A DNA stretch of 64,000 nucleotides from Fasciolopsis buskii (lineage: Eukaryota > Platyhelminthes > Trematoda > Plagiorchiida > Fasciolidae): positions 92,978-156,977 of the forward strand of contig LUCM01009859.1 of NCBI GenBank assembly GCA_008360955.1. The letters run 5' to 3'. A program made the translations under genes and the position numbers. Under the pieces are notes generated by a model. The model was not told the DNA's origin and did not search any database. It saw only the letters and a program-made list of their open reading frames with translations. This document shows positions 26,501 to 40,098 of this stretch, piece by piece (position 1 is the first letter of the stretch; the number at the start of each line of letters is the position of its first letter).

Positions 26501-27530
26501 ACTATCATCCCTAACCTCCAGAAGAATAACGCCTTCGTCTACCACGCGACTGCTCGCGTTCCGCTTGATCGCTAATGGAGTAGCAGCTTAAATAATCAAG
26601 TGGTTGACGAATCGGTGAATCTTACTTACTTACTTATAATATCCGTGTTTAAACATTTTCTGTTGTAGGCTGTCTGACAGGCTCATGTAATTTTTGCTAT
26701 ATTTGGTAAACTGACATATGACGGAAAAAAGAGGGAACTTGCACAGTGAATCATTTGACTGTCTGACTGTACGTGCCAGAAGCGGGGAATTTAAGATGCA
26801 CATTATCACCTAATATGCCTTTCATTCATTCTTTGATTCCATTTCTGTAGGGGGAAACCATAAAGAATGTGGGCGAGCCGCTGGCGTATTTTTCGTTCGA
26901 AGTAAGAAGCCGTATGTTCAAATTCGTGTATGCTTTCTCATATTCGCCGATCGATGCGGTTTCTTTTGTTTATTTTCATGTCGCCCGCTTAATAGTTCTG
27001 AGCACTTTTTTCGAGAATGTCACGTGAAACGACCACATAGGTGAGTCAGTCAGACGAGTATCATGCGAGAAGAGATTATTCAATCATTCATCCTCACAGG
27101 ATTACGTTTCGGATGTTTCATTAGTATTAGTGTCAACGAGTAGCTTCGAAACTAATATTTGCAAATTTGTTCCACCTGGTTTCGTGAAAGATTGTCGAGC
27201 AATATCCAAGACGATTGACCTCTGTTCTTCATTGTAGACTTGGTGGGTTTTAATTTTTGCCCCTGAATTTGGTAGAAAATTACGTTGCTCCGATTCAGTG
27301 GTAAACTATGAATTGATCACGCACGTGAGCCCTCTGCAGTAGGAAATATTATGCATATGAAACAGACATGCCTGAAGATATGAAGCAGTAAACTGCAGAT
27401 GTCGTGACAGATCAATATGCCGAGGATACGTTGTTATTCATCAACTAAGATTATTGGAAACGATATTAAGAAAATTTTAGGTTCACTGACAATCAACGGA
27501 TGGGACTGAACTAGCCAATCAGTTTAGGTG
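23571..27530. other. Unique spacer of the inverted repeat, unrecognised
   Basis: About 4 kb lying between the arms and not repeated elsewhere in the window as far as I can see. No gene, transposon domain or RNA was recognised. A short CTTA tandem run occurs near 26625-26640. Confidence 0.6.
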
Positions 27531-27655
27531 TGTACAAAAATTTACCTTGCAATAACAGGCTCTATATGTAGTTCGCAAACTTACAGGACTTTCTGCTAAA
27601 AAGGAGAAAAGAACCAGAAATAGTGGTATATCGACCGCAAAATGGCAAGCTAAGA
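27531..27655 (+). repeat. Diverged repeat block, paired with 55016-55140
   Basis: Ungapped alignment at a constant offset of 27485 gives 88 identities in 110 bases from 27541 by eye. The best-conserved stretch is AAAGAACCAGAAATAGTG. The block lies just outside the inner end of the right arm, and its partner lies just outside the third copy of the arm sequence. Both are therefore probably pieces of one old repeat family. Confidence 0.7.
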
Positions 27656-27867
27656 AACTGTGCTGAAGAAGAAAGGATTCGAATGCTAAAGGATCACTCA
27701 CAACCACCACGAGATCGAAAACCGGTCGGATTTCCACGTGTGCATTCCTCCCGAGCACTAGGTAATCGAGCGAGAATAAAGCATCTGAGCAATTTTATGT
27801 CCTACTTATCAGAGGAATTCCTCCGTGGTTTCATTGCAGGCCCTAACCCTTTTTGCTAATCTGTATA

Positions 27868-28055
27868 CTCACTGATTCATACCAGCTCTCTCATCACCCC
27901 AGATCGATGTCAGGGGGTTGCGGTAATTCCAATGCTAGGACATCACCACGATCCTTGGAAAGGACGGGAACGGCCAATCTGGTCAAGCTGCTCTATGTCT
28001 GCTCAGAATGCCTATCTCCCTGGCGACCTTCATTTCCGATAGAAGACCGATGTCT
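27868..28055 (-). pseudogene. LINE reverse transcriptase N-terminal fragment, mirror copy
   Basis: Reverse-complement counterpart of 23213-23400 with the same interrupted frame. The plus-strand frame at 27853-28101 is its antisense shadow. Confidence 0.62.
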
Positions 28056-28657
28056 ACCCGTTTTAGTCCATTTGCAAGGGTGCTTGCAAAGCTCACTGTG
28101 ACAGTGGATCAACTAAGCTTAGTCCTGAATTATTTTACCTAAAGCTGCAGATGATGCATACTATAGTGAATCAACCGGATGCCGGATTCTGTTAGCCTCG
28201 TTAACATCTGGTGTTCCTGAACCAGTTCTCTCAGACAGTCGGTGAAGACTGTGGCTGTCTCTGGTGGTCGTAGGCCTATCCATTTCCCTTCATTTCATTA
28301 TCCATCACTGTTCCTGACCACTTCGTATGCTTCTGGTCAGCCGACTTCTCAGGGCTTCATGTATTTTATCACACTTGGCAATCGGAGGGGCAGGTTTGCA
28401 AATCTCACAGAGCAACTAACGTCAAGGATATCCACCCTTTCTGATGTCCATATGAACGAGAGTCCTGCATGCCACCTGTAGGTACGTGCATGGCATCTAT
28501 ATCTCGCTCTCAGTGTTAGCTCGAACCCTGGGCATTTTGTTTTGACGATAAGGATATGATAAGCTGAAGTCCGAAATTATTGTTTAGAACAATCTGTGAA
28601 AGATAGACGGTTTTTGTCCTGGTGCGATTGCAAACTAGAAACAAACAAAGTTAAGCA

Positions 28658-28906
28658 CAGCCTTGGGTGTGATCTGAGTCTAAATGATTGACAATGTCCC
28701 ACCGATCCGAGTAACAGATGGCCATTTGCGATGCTGCCAGATCCATAACATTGAGGGAGAGCAAAAATAAAATGAAGTCACCTTTTATGACAAAAGTTTG
28801 CGTTCGCCAGAAACAGTCCGTGGTTGGAACGAACCTGAATGAGGCGATCACCATCGTCGGTTCGGTATGCTGTTCTATCTTCCCGAAATATCCTATTTTG
28901 GGTTTT
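28658..28906 (-). pseudogene. LINE endonuclease fragment, mirror copy
   Basis: Counterpart of 21590-21838, degenerate in the same way. Only one copy is present in this arm. That argues that the tandem pair in the left arm is either arm-specific or an assembly error. Confidence 0.65.
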
Positions 28907-29428
28907 GAGATCACCAAAAACGACCACTGCGTCTGTCAAAAATGCACTTCGGAGTAGTCAGGAGAAATCCCGGTGAAAAATATCTGTGATTTCAATCGTA
29001 CTTCAGTAGATGGGAGCATAACTACATGCCAAGAACAAACATCGGTGTTTCCATTGGCTGCTGCTGCCATAAACAGAACAATCAAACTGGAAACCATGAA
29101 AAAGATTGTTTGCTGGGATCTAGCTTAACAGTACAAGTTTGAATCTCGGGATCAGAGCGATCCCGAAGCCATCATGACCACGGTTGCTCGAAACTGGATC
29201 ACTTGATACGGAACAACGTAGTGGGAGATCGTATTTGCATGGGAGATTCGAAGAGTGATTGTGTTAATGAGGTTTGCATTCGCATTTTGGAGAAACACCC
29301 TACAACTTTCTTTAAAGCTTCACTAGTTTTAACTCGAAGTAAACCAAGCGAGCAGAACATTTACGTCCAAGTCATGCATTCCACTAATTGTCCGCTCTTA
29401 CGGCAGTCTCAAATCTAGACAACTATTA

Positions 29429-29972
29429 CCTGGCGTGTAGTACAGCGCACAATTAGGCAGTTGTTCTGTGAGCAAGCGCCAAACATATCCCAATTACCTC
29501 AGCCTATTTTGATTTGGTTCCTGCTCTAAAGATGAATCCTAGAACACAGTACCTTACACATAACTTCCGAGTTAGTCACAAAACTCTCCTACCATATCCT
29601 ATCATTGCTACGGAGACAACGGTTTTCAAACACCAAAAGTCTTCGCGTATCTTCTGCTCTCAACGGCCATGTTTCGGAGCCGTACAGAAATATCGACCTC
29701 ATTGCTTTTGTATATACTCAACCTCTGATCGATAACCGGATGTCACGCCGATACCACAGGTGCCTCAAATGAGCAAAAACTAGTTGGGGCTTCTGTATGC
29801 GCGGAGACATTTCATCCGATGTACGACCACCAGGTGAGATACAACTACCCATGTAACCAAATCTGTCCATCTCATCTAGCTGTTCCCCTGCAAGAAAAGG
29901 ATTCGGCTTTGAGCCAATTGATTCTAGCAATAGCGTTTTACACTTCGAAGATACGAAAAGCATACCAAACAT
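29429..29972 (-). pseudogene. LINE reverse transcriptase C-terminal fragment, mirror copy
   Basis: Counterpart of 20524-21067 with the same stops and frameshift. It also matches the third copy at 55262-55805 almost base for base. Confidence 0.78.
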
Positions 29973-31843
29973 ACCTTCACTATATATAGTTCAGAAAATC
30001 GAGGAATCCTGCAACTGGTGAAGAGGTCAGATTTCGTTTTTCGATCCCAAATGTATATATTTTTTTCGTTATCATATAAACAAATAAGACTGTTTTTCGT
30101 CGCAGCTTTTTCAGTTCAGTAGACCCCAGCGGGCATCGCAACCAGCATTGATCGACCCGTTGTTATCTCACTGCGTCAGTTGCTTTCTCTGAAATCAACT
30201 TGCCTGTGAGCTAGCAAAGTTTGCACTCACTATTCTTCCAGTTTTATATGAGAGGAAGCGCTACAGAATTGTGCGACCGACTAAGTCGACTGCCGCTTTT
30301 AAGTTAGAAGTGACAGAAATCGCGGGTCCACGGAACTTGTGCCTAGGTTTTTGGATTTGTCATTGTGTCATTATGTCGTTATTATTGAGGCAGTACGATC
30401 CCGACCGGGAACGAAATCGGCCCCGTTCCCAGCTATGCACCTCTCGTGCGTATTAGCGGAACACCATTTAAACGTTATTTATCACCACATACTCACCGGG
30501 GGCTTGTTTGGACTGGCTAGTAGATTACAGCAGCGCCTTATCTATTCAAATAGTATTTGGTTTGTTTACCAGTTGGGCTTTGCCTTTTCAGATCCCAACC
30601 CGAAATGCACTATTATTTCCACTGTTAAGTGACTTGGAATCCACTTCGACTTCTCAGCTGGCTGTGATCGAAACAGCTAGCTGCTGCTTTCTGGACCTGG
30701 GTTGTTTGGAAAGGAACGTCGCTATTTACTTGTCCGGTTCGCATCCACATAAGTGAACCTGAATTTTTTGGTTTCCATTAGCTAATTCCCTCAGTGCCAC
30801 AACCCACTCACTTTTTATAACCCAGTACACATTTAGTTAGAAACATAGAGAGTCTCCAAGAATTTCACATCCAGATTATTGTAACACTAGCATTTGTGAT
30901 GGCAATATGAGATTATATGGGAAGCGACAATGTGCGAATCTGTACTGTTACTAGTTACTGGCATGACTCCGACTCAAACCATGTAACGGAATTCAACGAA
31001 AATGCCACGGCAGCTGTAGAACGTGTTTATATATAAAGTTTCAGTTTGTTATGATTGTCGGAATATCTTTGGGACAATAACACCTGGGGCATATTTGTGC
31101 TTCTCGTTCATGAGTGGCTAAGGTCCTGATTCGTCGTCACCTCGAAGTTGTATTGGACTTCATCATGTGACCTCCATGCAGACTCATCTTATCTTCTGAC
31201 TGTCAACGGATTTATAGAGTAATCTTCCCTTGTCAGTTAACTAAAGTTCACTAGTATGGACGTCATATACTGACATAAATTGGACAGAAACAGCATACAT
31301 CAGGCGATACCTCCATAACTGGCCCAAGGATCCCACTTATATCATACGACGAACGGACACATTGGGGATCAGCGTTTCCCATTTCATTCAGAGAACCTTT
31401 GGAATCGAAATCACAGAAAAGAGAAAACAGCCTCATCCTGATGGTCTTTTTGAGTCGACCTAAGACCACCTGCTGCCACCGTTGTGCATCGACATATTGA
31501 CATATTTTCCACTTAGTTCATCTGCCAGACGGTATCCTTGTGCTGCCTTTGTAAAAACGAATAATTTGAAGCAGGCCGTCTTCGTGATGATTGCAGGCCT
31601 ATATCACAATCAGACCTGAGGATTGTACAGTCTAGTCGAATCACCGGATGTGGTACGGTTGACACCACTGCCTTCGATTCCTCTAGGCAGTCGCAAGTCT
31701 TTGCCCATTCCATTAAAGTGTATCAATGCTAAGGTTGACTGACCTCAACAGATCTCAATATAACGAATTTGTAAAAGGTTCTAGTAGAAAAAACGCGACG
31801 AAGGATTTTCCTGATAAGCTGAACTTCCAGTTGTCGTGGCCAA

Positions 31844-34800
31844 CTTTTTTCATTCGTGGCTTATAATCGAACTGTGGAAAATCACTTTCTCACTAACGGG
31901 TGAAATGGAATATCGATTTGAATTACTTTTTGATCCTGGCTTAGCAAGCTTGCAATGGAAACTGATTTTCTCTTTCTTTCATATATTATCACACCGTTAA
32001 ATTACCCCGGAGATAAGTGCCGGTTGGTAAAACTACTTCGTTGACATCACGTAAAATTGCTGACTAAGCACGACGATTAGGGGCAATCTCAGTTGAAATC
32101 ACGATCCCTTCCCGATTCACTTTCTGAGTGTCAGAGGCTAGCCGAAACCATGAAGTGTTGGATTTCTTCTTGAACTAAACATCTAGACACTGATCCCAGC
32201 TAGGACAGGGACAGAATTGGCAACTTATTTAGCTAGCTCCCATTCAAGGTTTCGTTGAATGTTGCTTGAACATTGGCGCCGACTAGGCTAGAGGTGAAGT
32301 GTTTTCCCGTGGCTGACCACCTCCTCTATAATTCTTTATTAAAGAATCATCTTCAGACACTAAACGTCGGGGCATTTCTACTATGGTATACTTAGCTGGC
32401 AGTCTCAACTTTTATCAGGTCTTAAGAGTTTACGGGGCGGAAAGGGACTCGGAAAACTTGAACTTGGGTCCGGGGATTACTCCGCCAAGGATCCAGAACT
32501 TTCGTCTTAGAGGTAGGGTTTTCTGGCGTTGTCAATCCGTAGTACCATTGGCTGGCTATTCAGAGGTGGAATTATGTCCGAGGATTTGAATGAACGAATT
32601 TCTTTGCCTGGGTGGCAGTTGATGAAAAGTTGCTAGTTTTTCGGGCCCAGATGTACTGATGTGGTCAGTTCAAGCCTGATGAACTTCGAGATAAAAGTGA
32701 TTTCGTAGAGGACTGACTCCAGTGTGACTGGAGAGTCTATAGGAGCAAGGATCCACAAGAATATAAGTTTCTTCCAACTAATCTGAACTCCACAGTACTC
32801 TCGCAATATCAATAATAATTCAATGAAGGCGACTATTGCTGACTTAGGGAAGAAATGCGAAATCTGAATGACTATCGCCATAAGTATGAATTTTGCGCTA
32901 GCCACTGAACTGTCTGCTCTCAGGACCAAAGAAAGCTCATTGGTTATCCCAATGAAGCATAGTCCAAAGAGATTCCTGAATAACGAAGTCTAAAGCAGAT
33001 CGGATATTGATGCAGCAGAATGTTTTTGGCTGCTGGAACTAATGGCAGTGATTCTGAATTTGATGGACCATAAATATTTTTTCCTCAGGTCTGTTTACTC
33101 CCCAGCACTACTCAATAACCGAGATACTTGTGCTTTGGATGACAAGCAAGTTCCGTCCGCAAAGATACAAATTCTCTTGTAACATTTTTTCTCGATTTTA
33201 TCCAATAAAAATTTTTCGGATGCCCACTGGATCTGTGTACACAGCTGTTTCAGAGTAATTTCATTTATTCATACTTTATCCTCTGTAAACAATCGCTCTT
33301 GATGGCATTCACTTTTTGATTCGATTTTCCACGGCCACAAACTTATCGGCGTGGTTGAAAAGCAGATAATTAATATAGGTAGATCAATTTCTATACTTGT
33401 TAATAACAGATCATGGGCACTGTAATTCAGGCTTGGCGATCCTTTACAAAATGACCGCACCAAATCTCATCTGGTTATATCTGTTTTGACGTGTACTCGT
33501 GACCGCCATCCGAGAACCAGATTTGTAAATTCATTTTGATATTAAAACGAATGGTGAAGAAAACCGTGATTTTGACGAAGGCGAAACTGAAGAAGCGGTC
33601 ATCGTAGCACAAAATTGAACAAGGCTAATTTATATGACAATGTTGCAAGCAGTATCGCTTGATGTACTTTTGGGAATATCTAAATTCCATGCTGCTAAAT
33701 CCACGTCAAAAATCAAGACTCGGCTGCTGCTGTTCCACGGGGTACGGTATATTTTTCCATTTGCTTGGGTTATGCAGCTATTTTTGTAAAGATAAGTGAT
33801 GTGAGTTTCATTTCAGGCTCAGAGTCAGCTACTCGCACTAAACGCCTCATGAAATGCTCCCAAATTACCGTTATCTCAGAGGAAGTCCTACGCGCTGCTT
33901 AATCGTGGTGAAGGTGTCGCCACAAAAGTGGGATGAAGGGAATGCCTGGTTTCTCTCATCGGGTTGACTGATCACTGGTAATCGTTTTGGGAGAGGCAAA
34001 AAGCACTGATTCCAGACCAAACTTGGGGAGATATGAAGCATACGGCTGTACGCCTATCGGCATCTGTGGCAAATGGGTGTACTGGGAACCCAGAATGAAT
34101 AGCTCCATCCGAGGAGCTGTGCAATCAGTCACCGGGCCTCGGATCATCCTGCCACCTTTTGGGTTAGACCATTTGGTCAAAGGTTCGAGGTAGGGACACC
34201 TAAGTCAACTGTTTACTTCGGCTTGGGAAACCAGGCAGTATCAAGCCCATACAGAACCTTGATGGAATGCCGATGAAGCGGAGGTGAATATCAGATGAAC
34301 TAGCGCGTGCGGTAAACTCTGTAAAATGCTCCTTTTTGTCCCCTTTTCCGGTTCATTGGTTTACTTTTAACCGTGATTCCGACGATACCTGATCTGCACA
34401 TGGATTTGTATAAAATATATTTAACGATCCTACAGAGTATTGAGGTCGACATTTTCCAGTCTTGTTAAGTTGTTTGTTTTTTCCCCAATACCTGAGAGTT
34501 TTCTTATTCAGTAGTTGCTCGTGAAAAATGTATGGTAATGAAAGTATGACTTCCTATGTCATCGTATATTTCGTCGCTTGATCAACATTCCGGGTACATT
34601 CATGACATAAACCATATCCAGCCATTATCAAAAGTTTCACCATTTGGTAAGGGTATACTTAGACCAAGCTGATAAAGCTGTGCGTATTCAGAACGTACCG
34701 CATGAATGGGATCGTGTGCTGAAAAGCATGGCTTGGCTCCGTGGTATTCCGTGATGCTGTTGTAGTGTGATATGTTCATGCTAATGAGTTTGAAATAAAG

Positions 34801-36360
34801 CTGAGCGTGGTTTTGCCAGCTTTTCTAACTCGCTTCAATTATGCTTATGCTAAATTATTTATGCAGCCGCTCAGTATTGGCCTCACGGTGTAAAATGTAA
34901 CTATTCGGCCTGACTTGACTTGGCCTGACCTGACATTTAGCATACTGTTTCTGAGCTAACGAAAGTCTCATGAGGCCCTTCTAATTTTCCACTGAGCTTA
35001 ATTTCTTTTGGACAGAATGGAGAATACTAAATTAGAATTTGTTCCCTTGGTCATTTGCCCGTAGTCGATTTGCCCTTATTTACTCTCCCCTAAACGCTTA
35101 AAGCTTTTTCCCACCCATCTGAGAAGATCTCATTACTCCATAGTTAGAGGTGCATGAAGGATAAATCATAAGCAATAGAGCATGCCTACTACTTTTGTCG
35201 TGCTTTTCAACGCCATAAAGTATCTTAGTGTCAAAAACTAGTGGAGTCCTGATGATTCCGGATTTTGGTGTACATGTAATTATGATGCGATGTTTCGGTC
35301 GACATAGATTCCATCACGTGATTTGATCAAATCTCGTGACAAGCAGACAGTTAGGACACACAAGTCCCGTCAATTTTACGTTCATCTTCCGTGTGTTTCT
35401 ACACTACGAGAGAGTGGAGTTCGGACAGAGAGAGAGAGAGAAAGAGAAAGAGAAAGAGAAGGAGACAAAATCCTTGGATTGATAAGATGATGTCCTGGCC
35501 AATTAGGTTTTGTGGCAATACTGTAGTGGTGATTGACAATTTGCTGATGTGAATGTTTACAGCTTCCTAATTTCATTGTACCCTAAAATTTCTAAAAACA
35601 ATAGAAAAGTAAATAGAGAAGCTGGAGGCTGCCTGGTTTAAAATAGGCATAACAATTAGTAGTTGGTTTAAAATGACATTTCACAGATTTAATCTACCTC
35701 GGATTTCTCTGTACTCACTTCGATAATAACGGGTTGTTGATCGAAAGGAGCAAAGTAAGGGAAATAAGACTGTTTCTTGCGCTTCAATTCTCATAAATGA
35801 AGTGCGCGTTTTCTATGAATAACGGGCAGACTTGAGTATTTCAACTACAGAAAAATTTGTTTGACTTCGCTCCTGGATTATACCAAACTAACTCAGGAAT
35901 GGTAGTCGTTTATCGCCTAACACGTCACCGAAAAAAAATCGTCAATGTTTTGTGCAATATTATCGCTTTTTCGAAGACCAAGATATCTTGCGTCACCCAG
36001 AGCTTGAATGAAATCTTTTTGGTAATGCGAGAAATGAATTTTGTACATCGCAAATGTGTATTCGAAAATATGTAATAATTCAAATGGCCAACAGTGATTT
36101 CAGGAATTCGCAGCCAGAGGAATTCAGTACTCCCCACAAGGGCATGTCGGTGGGGTATCATATTAGGGCACACACGAACACTGGAACCTGACGATTGCAT
36201 ACAGTAAATGAGATCTAGGAAATTCACCCAGTCGGAGCACAGCGACATTCGATTTTTTGTTTAAATAAAGGTCTTTTGACGTAGGTGAAAATATGGAAGA
36301 GATAGACTGATCACTCTAATGCATTGGTTTTGTTCTTGGTTGATTAAATGAAGCACCTGC

Positions 36361-36361
<1 letters not shown>
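31844..36361. other. Unrecognised non-coding stretch
   Basis: No gene recognised. Frames at 32633-32929 (minus) and 33956-34193 (both strands) are short and unlike any family I know. Confidence 0.55.
35427..35463. repeat. (GA)n / (GAAA)n purine tract
   Basis: A run of GA dinucleotides passing into AAGAGA units. Simple repeat. Confidence 0.85.

Positions 36362-36416
<55 letters not shown>
36362..36416. repeat. (TA)n microsatellite
   Basis: About 27 uninterrupted TA units. It is self-complementary and likely to be unstable in length. Confidence 0.95.
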
Positions 36417-36420
<4 letters not shown>

Positions 36421-39400
36421 ATAAAACGTCGTTGGTCGGTTATTTTAAGCTCTCTGGGAACTGTTGAATTTAAATCTGTTTTTTCCCCGAATTGTTACTT
36501 TTCTGATTCACTAACTGTTGTACCTTAGAACATTTGCGATGCTCTGGCTGGCCTTGTCACACAACCCAGAAGGTGCTCGGAACCGAGCAATTGTGGTCTT
36601 CTCTTGTCGGAATTATTCGTAGCCCAAATGTAACACTACTCAGCCCGAAAGTTGGAGTACTCGATGAGGAAAAGCCTGATTCTTCACCATGCATTCAATT
36701 TTTTACTGTCTGATCTGACTGTCAACATTCTTTTGTCATTGCCACAGGTACCTTGGTCGGTATAACTATCATAACTAGCAGGGAACTGTAAAAATTGTCC
36801 TTCTCAAATGGGCTGATTCTTTTTACAAGTCGACCACGTCGAATAGCTTAGCGGAGAGTGAAGAGAAACCGTTATATTTTGTAAACCTAATACCTGACGT
36901 TGGGTGAACATTTCCTTATATAGCTAGGTGGAATCAAGCCATTAAGCCTGACAATTTTCAGTGGTTGAAACGTGAAATAGGCCAAATTAGAAAACAAAGC
37001 ACTTCTTCCGGAGGTCTGCTGTTGGACAGAATTGCTCATTCTACTCACGTCGCACATCAGTTTGCAGAAAGCATGACTGCCAGCCCTTCATATTTTGCGA
37101 GCGAAGAATAGGATTTTTTATCCTAATTTCCATGCATCTCAAGCGATCCGAGCGATTCATACTTCTGACCTTTTCAATAGATTTTATATAACAATACTGA
37201 ATTTGCTAATCCGATTACAAGGTCACGTGGATTTAATGATCCGGGGGGTTATCAGGATGAACTAAGGATCACATGATCACTTTATCATCTAGGCTCGTGT
37301 GACGAATGTGAGGAGGGATGACACTGTCAGACGGTGGTATCAGCCAAAGTCAAACTGTAGACTACACCACCGAGTGCGCGAAAAAGCAAAGCATTACCAG
37401 GGTAGAAAACAATAGTGAATGCAGTTTGGTTCCCTATCCCGGAAACGCTCTGGACGGAATTCGCTAATATAGTTAGACTGGTGAAGATACAAATATGGTG
37501 TCCAAAGGGTAGGTAGGACGGGAGATCTCCTTTATCAAGGGTGGAAACTTGCGCCATCTTATGACGTGCTTATCATGAAAGAATTACCAAACATGTCAAG
37601 ACTTGCTTCCGATTAGAGAATGAGTTGTTTTTTAGTCTGTCTAGTTGTGTGTTTGTATGCGGTCATTGAGAGAGGACAATGCAAGAAAGTGTCTTGTAGG
37701 GACCCAGACAATCGGTCCAAATGACTTCCGGCATGACAAATCGAAGGAGACATCTATCCTATTAGATGTGACAACTTCTTGCCCGACCAAGGTGATAAAG
37801 TTAAACACATTCACACACGCACACAGACACAGAAGCACGTAGGAACACACCCATGCACACCTCAATTAAGCAAATAAAACATCCTGATAGATCATTTCGT
37901 TGCGGACACGACCTTTCGAACGATTCCTGATAATCCTTCTGCTGAAAAAAGCAAAAAATTAATAGTTTGTTAACATCCTCTAGGAGTTTGAAATGATTTA
38001 AATTCAGGGAAGTACATCTAGGGTTTATTTCAGTTGGATCAAATGATATTCGGAGTAAAAGGGAAAAAATGACGCTTCTTATGGTTGCCGGAATTCAGCG
38101 TCGACATTCTCGCTGTGCAATATAATTAGCCAACGTTTCGGTCACGAACGCAAACTTTCCTGAGGCTGATTTATTGGATTTCCTTGTTCAGGCTTTCAAC
38201 ACAAAAAATTTCGACATAGCACTAATCAAACCCGAAATAAAATCATATATATTTGTCCTCGACGAAAGTGTAGTGCTTCTAAAAGCCATTTTAGGGACTT
38301 TTCTTTCTCACAAATCACGGTTTCAGCAGCACAGCGATTAATTCCACATTAGGGAAACAGGACAGCCAAGCATTACTTATCGCGTACCGTTAAAAAAATG
38401 GTAGATCTGTTAGGTGATATGATAAGCCGATCAATCGGCTGGCCAGTTAGACCATCAAATAATCGAATCCAGGAAGCCACGTCCGAACGGCCACCTGGCC
38501 ACTTGCTGGGAGTCGTCTATAGAAGTTACTCCAAGCAGAGCTTCCAATATCGATGACAACCGACGCCAATGAGTACCAAAAAAACCCTGGCTACCCATCA
38601 GAAAGTACCAGAACCTAAAAACTAAACTGACAACGATTGCAAAATGGACTTTAACAAAAATATTATGACCGAAACATCCTTTTTTCACTGCTCCTGTGTC
38701 ATTTCCTAGAAATCGGCGATGATAGGAAAAATTCATTTAATAGAATATCTCTCATTAGGTGTGTGCTGTAAGCAGTCAACAGTGATGCCGAAACCAGTAA
38801 TGTCCAGGAACAAATAGCAAATCTTGACAGTGGAATGCAACTGTTCCACTTGCCGACCGAAATCCGCAGAAGGACCAAACTAGTTTTTTCTGACAGAGAT
38901 GTTGACTAAGAACATTAGGGCTGGGTGATTGAATAGGGCCAGTAGTCTGCAAGTTGTATCGGCTAATAGAACCACGCACCCGGTAGATTCATGATAACTG
39001 TGGTCTCTTGAAAGTGTTTCTTTCTCATCAAACTGACTAACAAGTACATGTAGAAGATGAAGAAACTTGTTTGGACGAAATAGCCTTAAAATGGGCATAT
39101 ATCAGGCAGGCTAGTTCATTAGGTAACCAAGCTCTTCTTCTAGGAAATGAAGTCAGCTTTTTTCATGTAAAAGGTATCCGAATGGTTGGTGGTCATAACC
39201 TTTTTGACCGTCACTCTAATTCGGAGGTGACCAAGCAATCACCATTGTTGGTCATGAAAGTAGCTGACTTGGGTTCACATCCTGCCACAAGTAGCTTCAA
39301 TATTAACTCGTATCCTCTTCAAGAATCAAAATTCATTCGCAGTCAGTCATTCACTACATGGAAAGCATTATTTTCACTTATGTCTATCCTATTTCAGGTC

Positions 39401-40098
39401 AATCTCTATCGCAAATCTATTGAACAATGTGTACCTCAATTCCCGATGAGTGCAAAGTTGTTGTTTTTGCATCCTATTACGCACTTATTTCATCGTGGTC
39501 TGCCCGTGCAACATGCGTGTCCAAAAATATTGATGGACCGTTTCGTCAGAAGAATTGTCGACGGGCTTGAAGTAGCTGGTCCGATTAAACTCAAAAATAT
39601 CTAACCAGCCAAAATTTGGGAATTGCCTGACTTCATTCTCCGAAGATTCAACTCTGATTCTAAGGCTAAGGTTCTGCAGTGGATTCCCACTCTCTGTGAA
39701 ACTTACTGCCCAAATGAACTCGAGTACTGAAGCCATTGACAAGCGTAAATGTTGGCGATAGCTCAGTCAAATACATCGCTCCCACATCCTATACATAACA
39801 CGCTCACGCCAGTGAAGAAATTGATCTTATCTTAGCATGTTGCGAATTCAGTTCTAACGAATAAACCTGAACCAACATGACGGCTTGTTTTGAGGTCAAT
39901 CAATACTTTTGATCTAGAAATCTCACATTCTGTTGGAAAATTAGTATCCTTCGGTACCATGATGACTCGGAATAAGCTTTCGAAATTATCATGTCTTCGA
40001 TTTCGTCATACTCCAAATGGAAATCCAGAGTTGTGTGCATGTTCGACCAGTTTTTTAAATATTCTTTGAGCTAACCAATTCGAGACCGTTACTTTCCA
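36417..40098. other. Unrecognised stretch containing one longer open frame
   Basis: No gene is securely recognised. The only notable item is the open frame at 39071-39604, listed separately. Minus-strand frames at 38455-38736 and 38776-39098 are short and unrecognised. Confidence 0.5.
39071..39604 (+). other. Longest non-transposon open frame, unknown
   Basis: About 177 codons without a stop. The first in-frame ATG is at 39182, leaving about 140 residues. The translation is mixed in composition, with hydrophobic stretches such as ALFSLMSILFQVNL and a basic C-terminal part (MDRFVRRIVDGLEVAGP). I recognise no domain, signal peptide or clear membrane segment. A frame this long is only mildly surprising in 64 kb read six ways. 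It may be chance, an exon or a relic of a mobile element. Confidence 0.15.

Larger units (their letters stand above)
27718..31843 (-). repeat. Right arm of a large inverted repeat
   Basis: Reverse complement of 18653-23550, without the 771-bp duplication, so about 4.13 kb long. Pairing ends at 31843, opposite 18653. At the inner end, weaker similarity persists for about 20 bases below 27718 before it is lost. It contains the mirrored LINE remnants, all on the minus strand. Confidence 0.93.
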
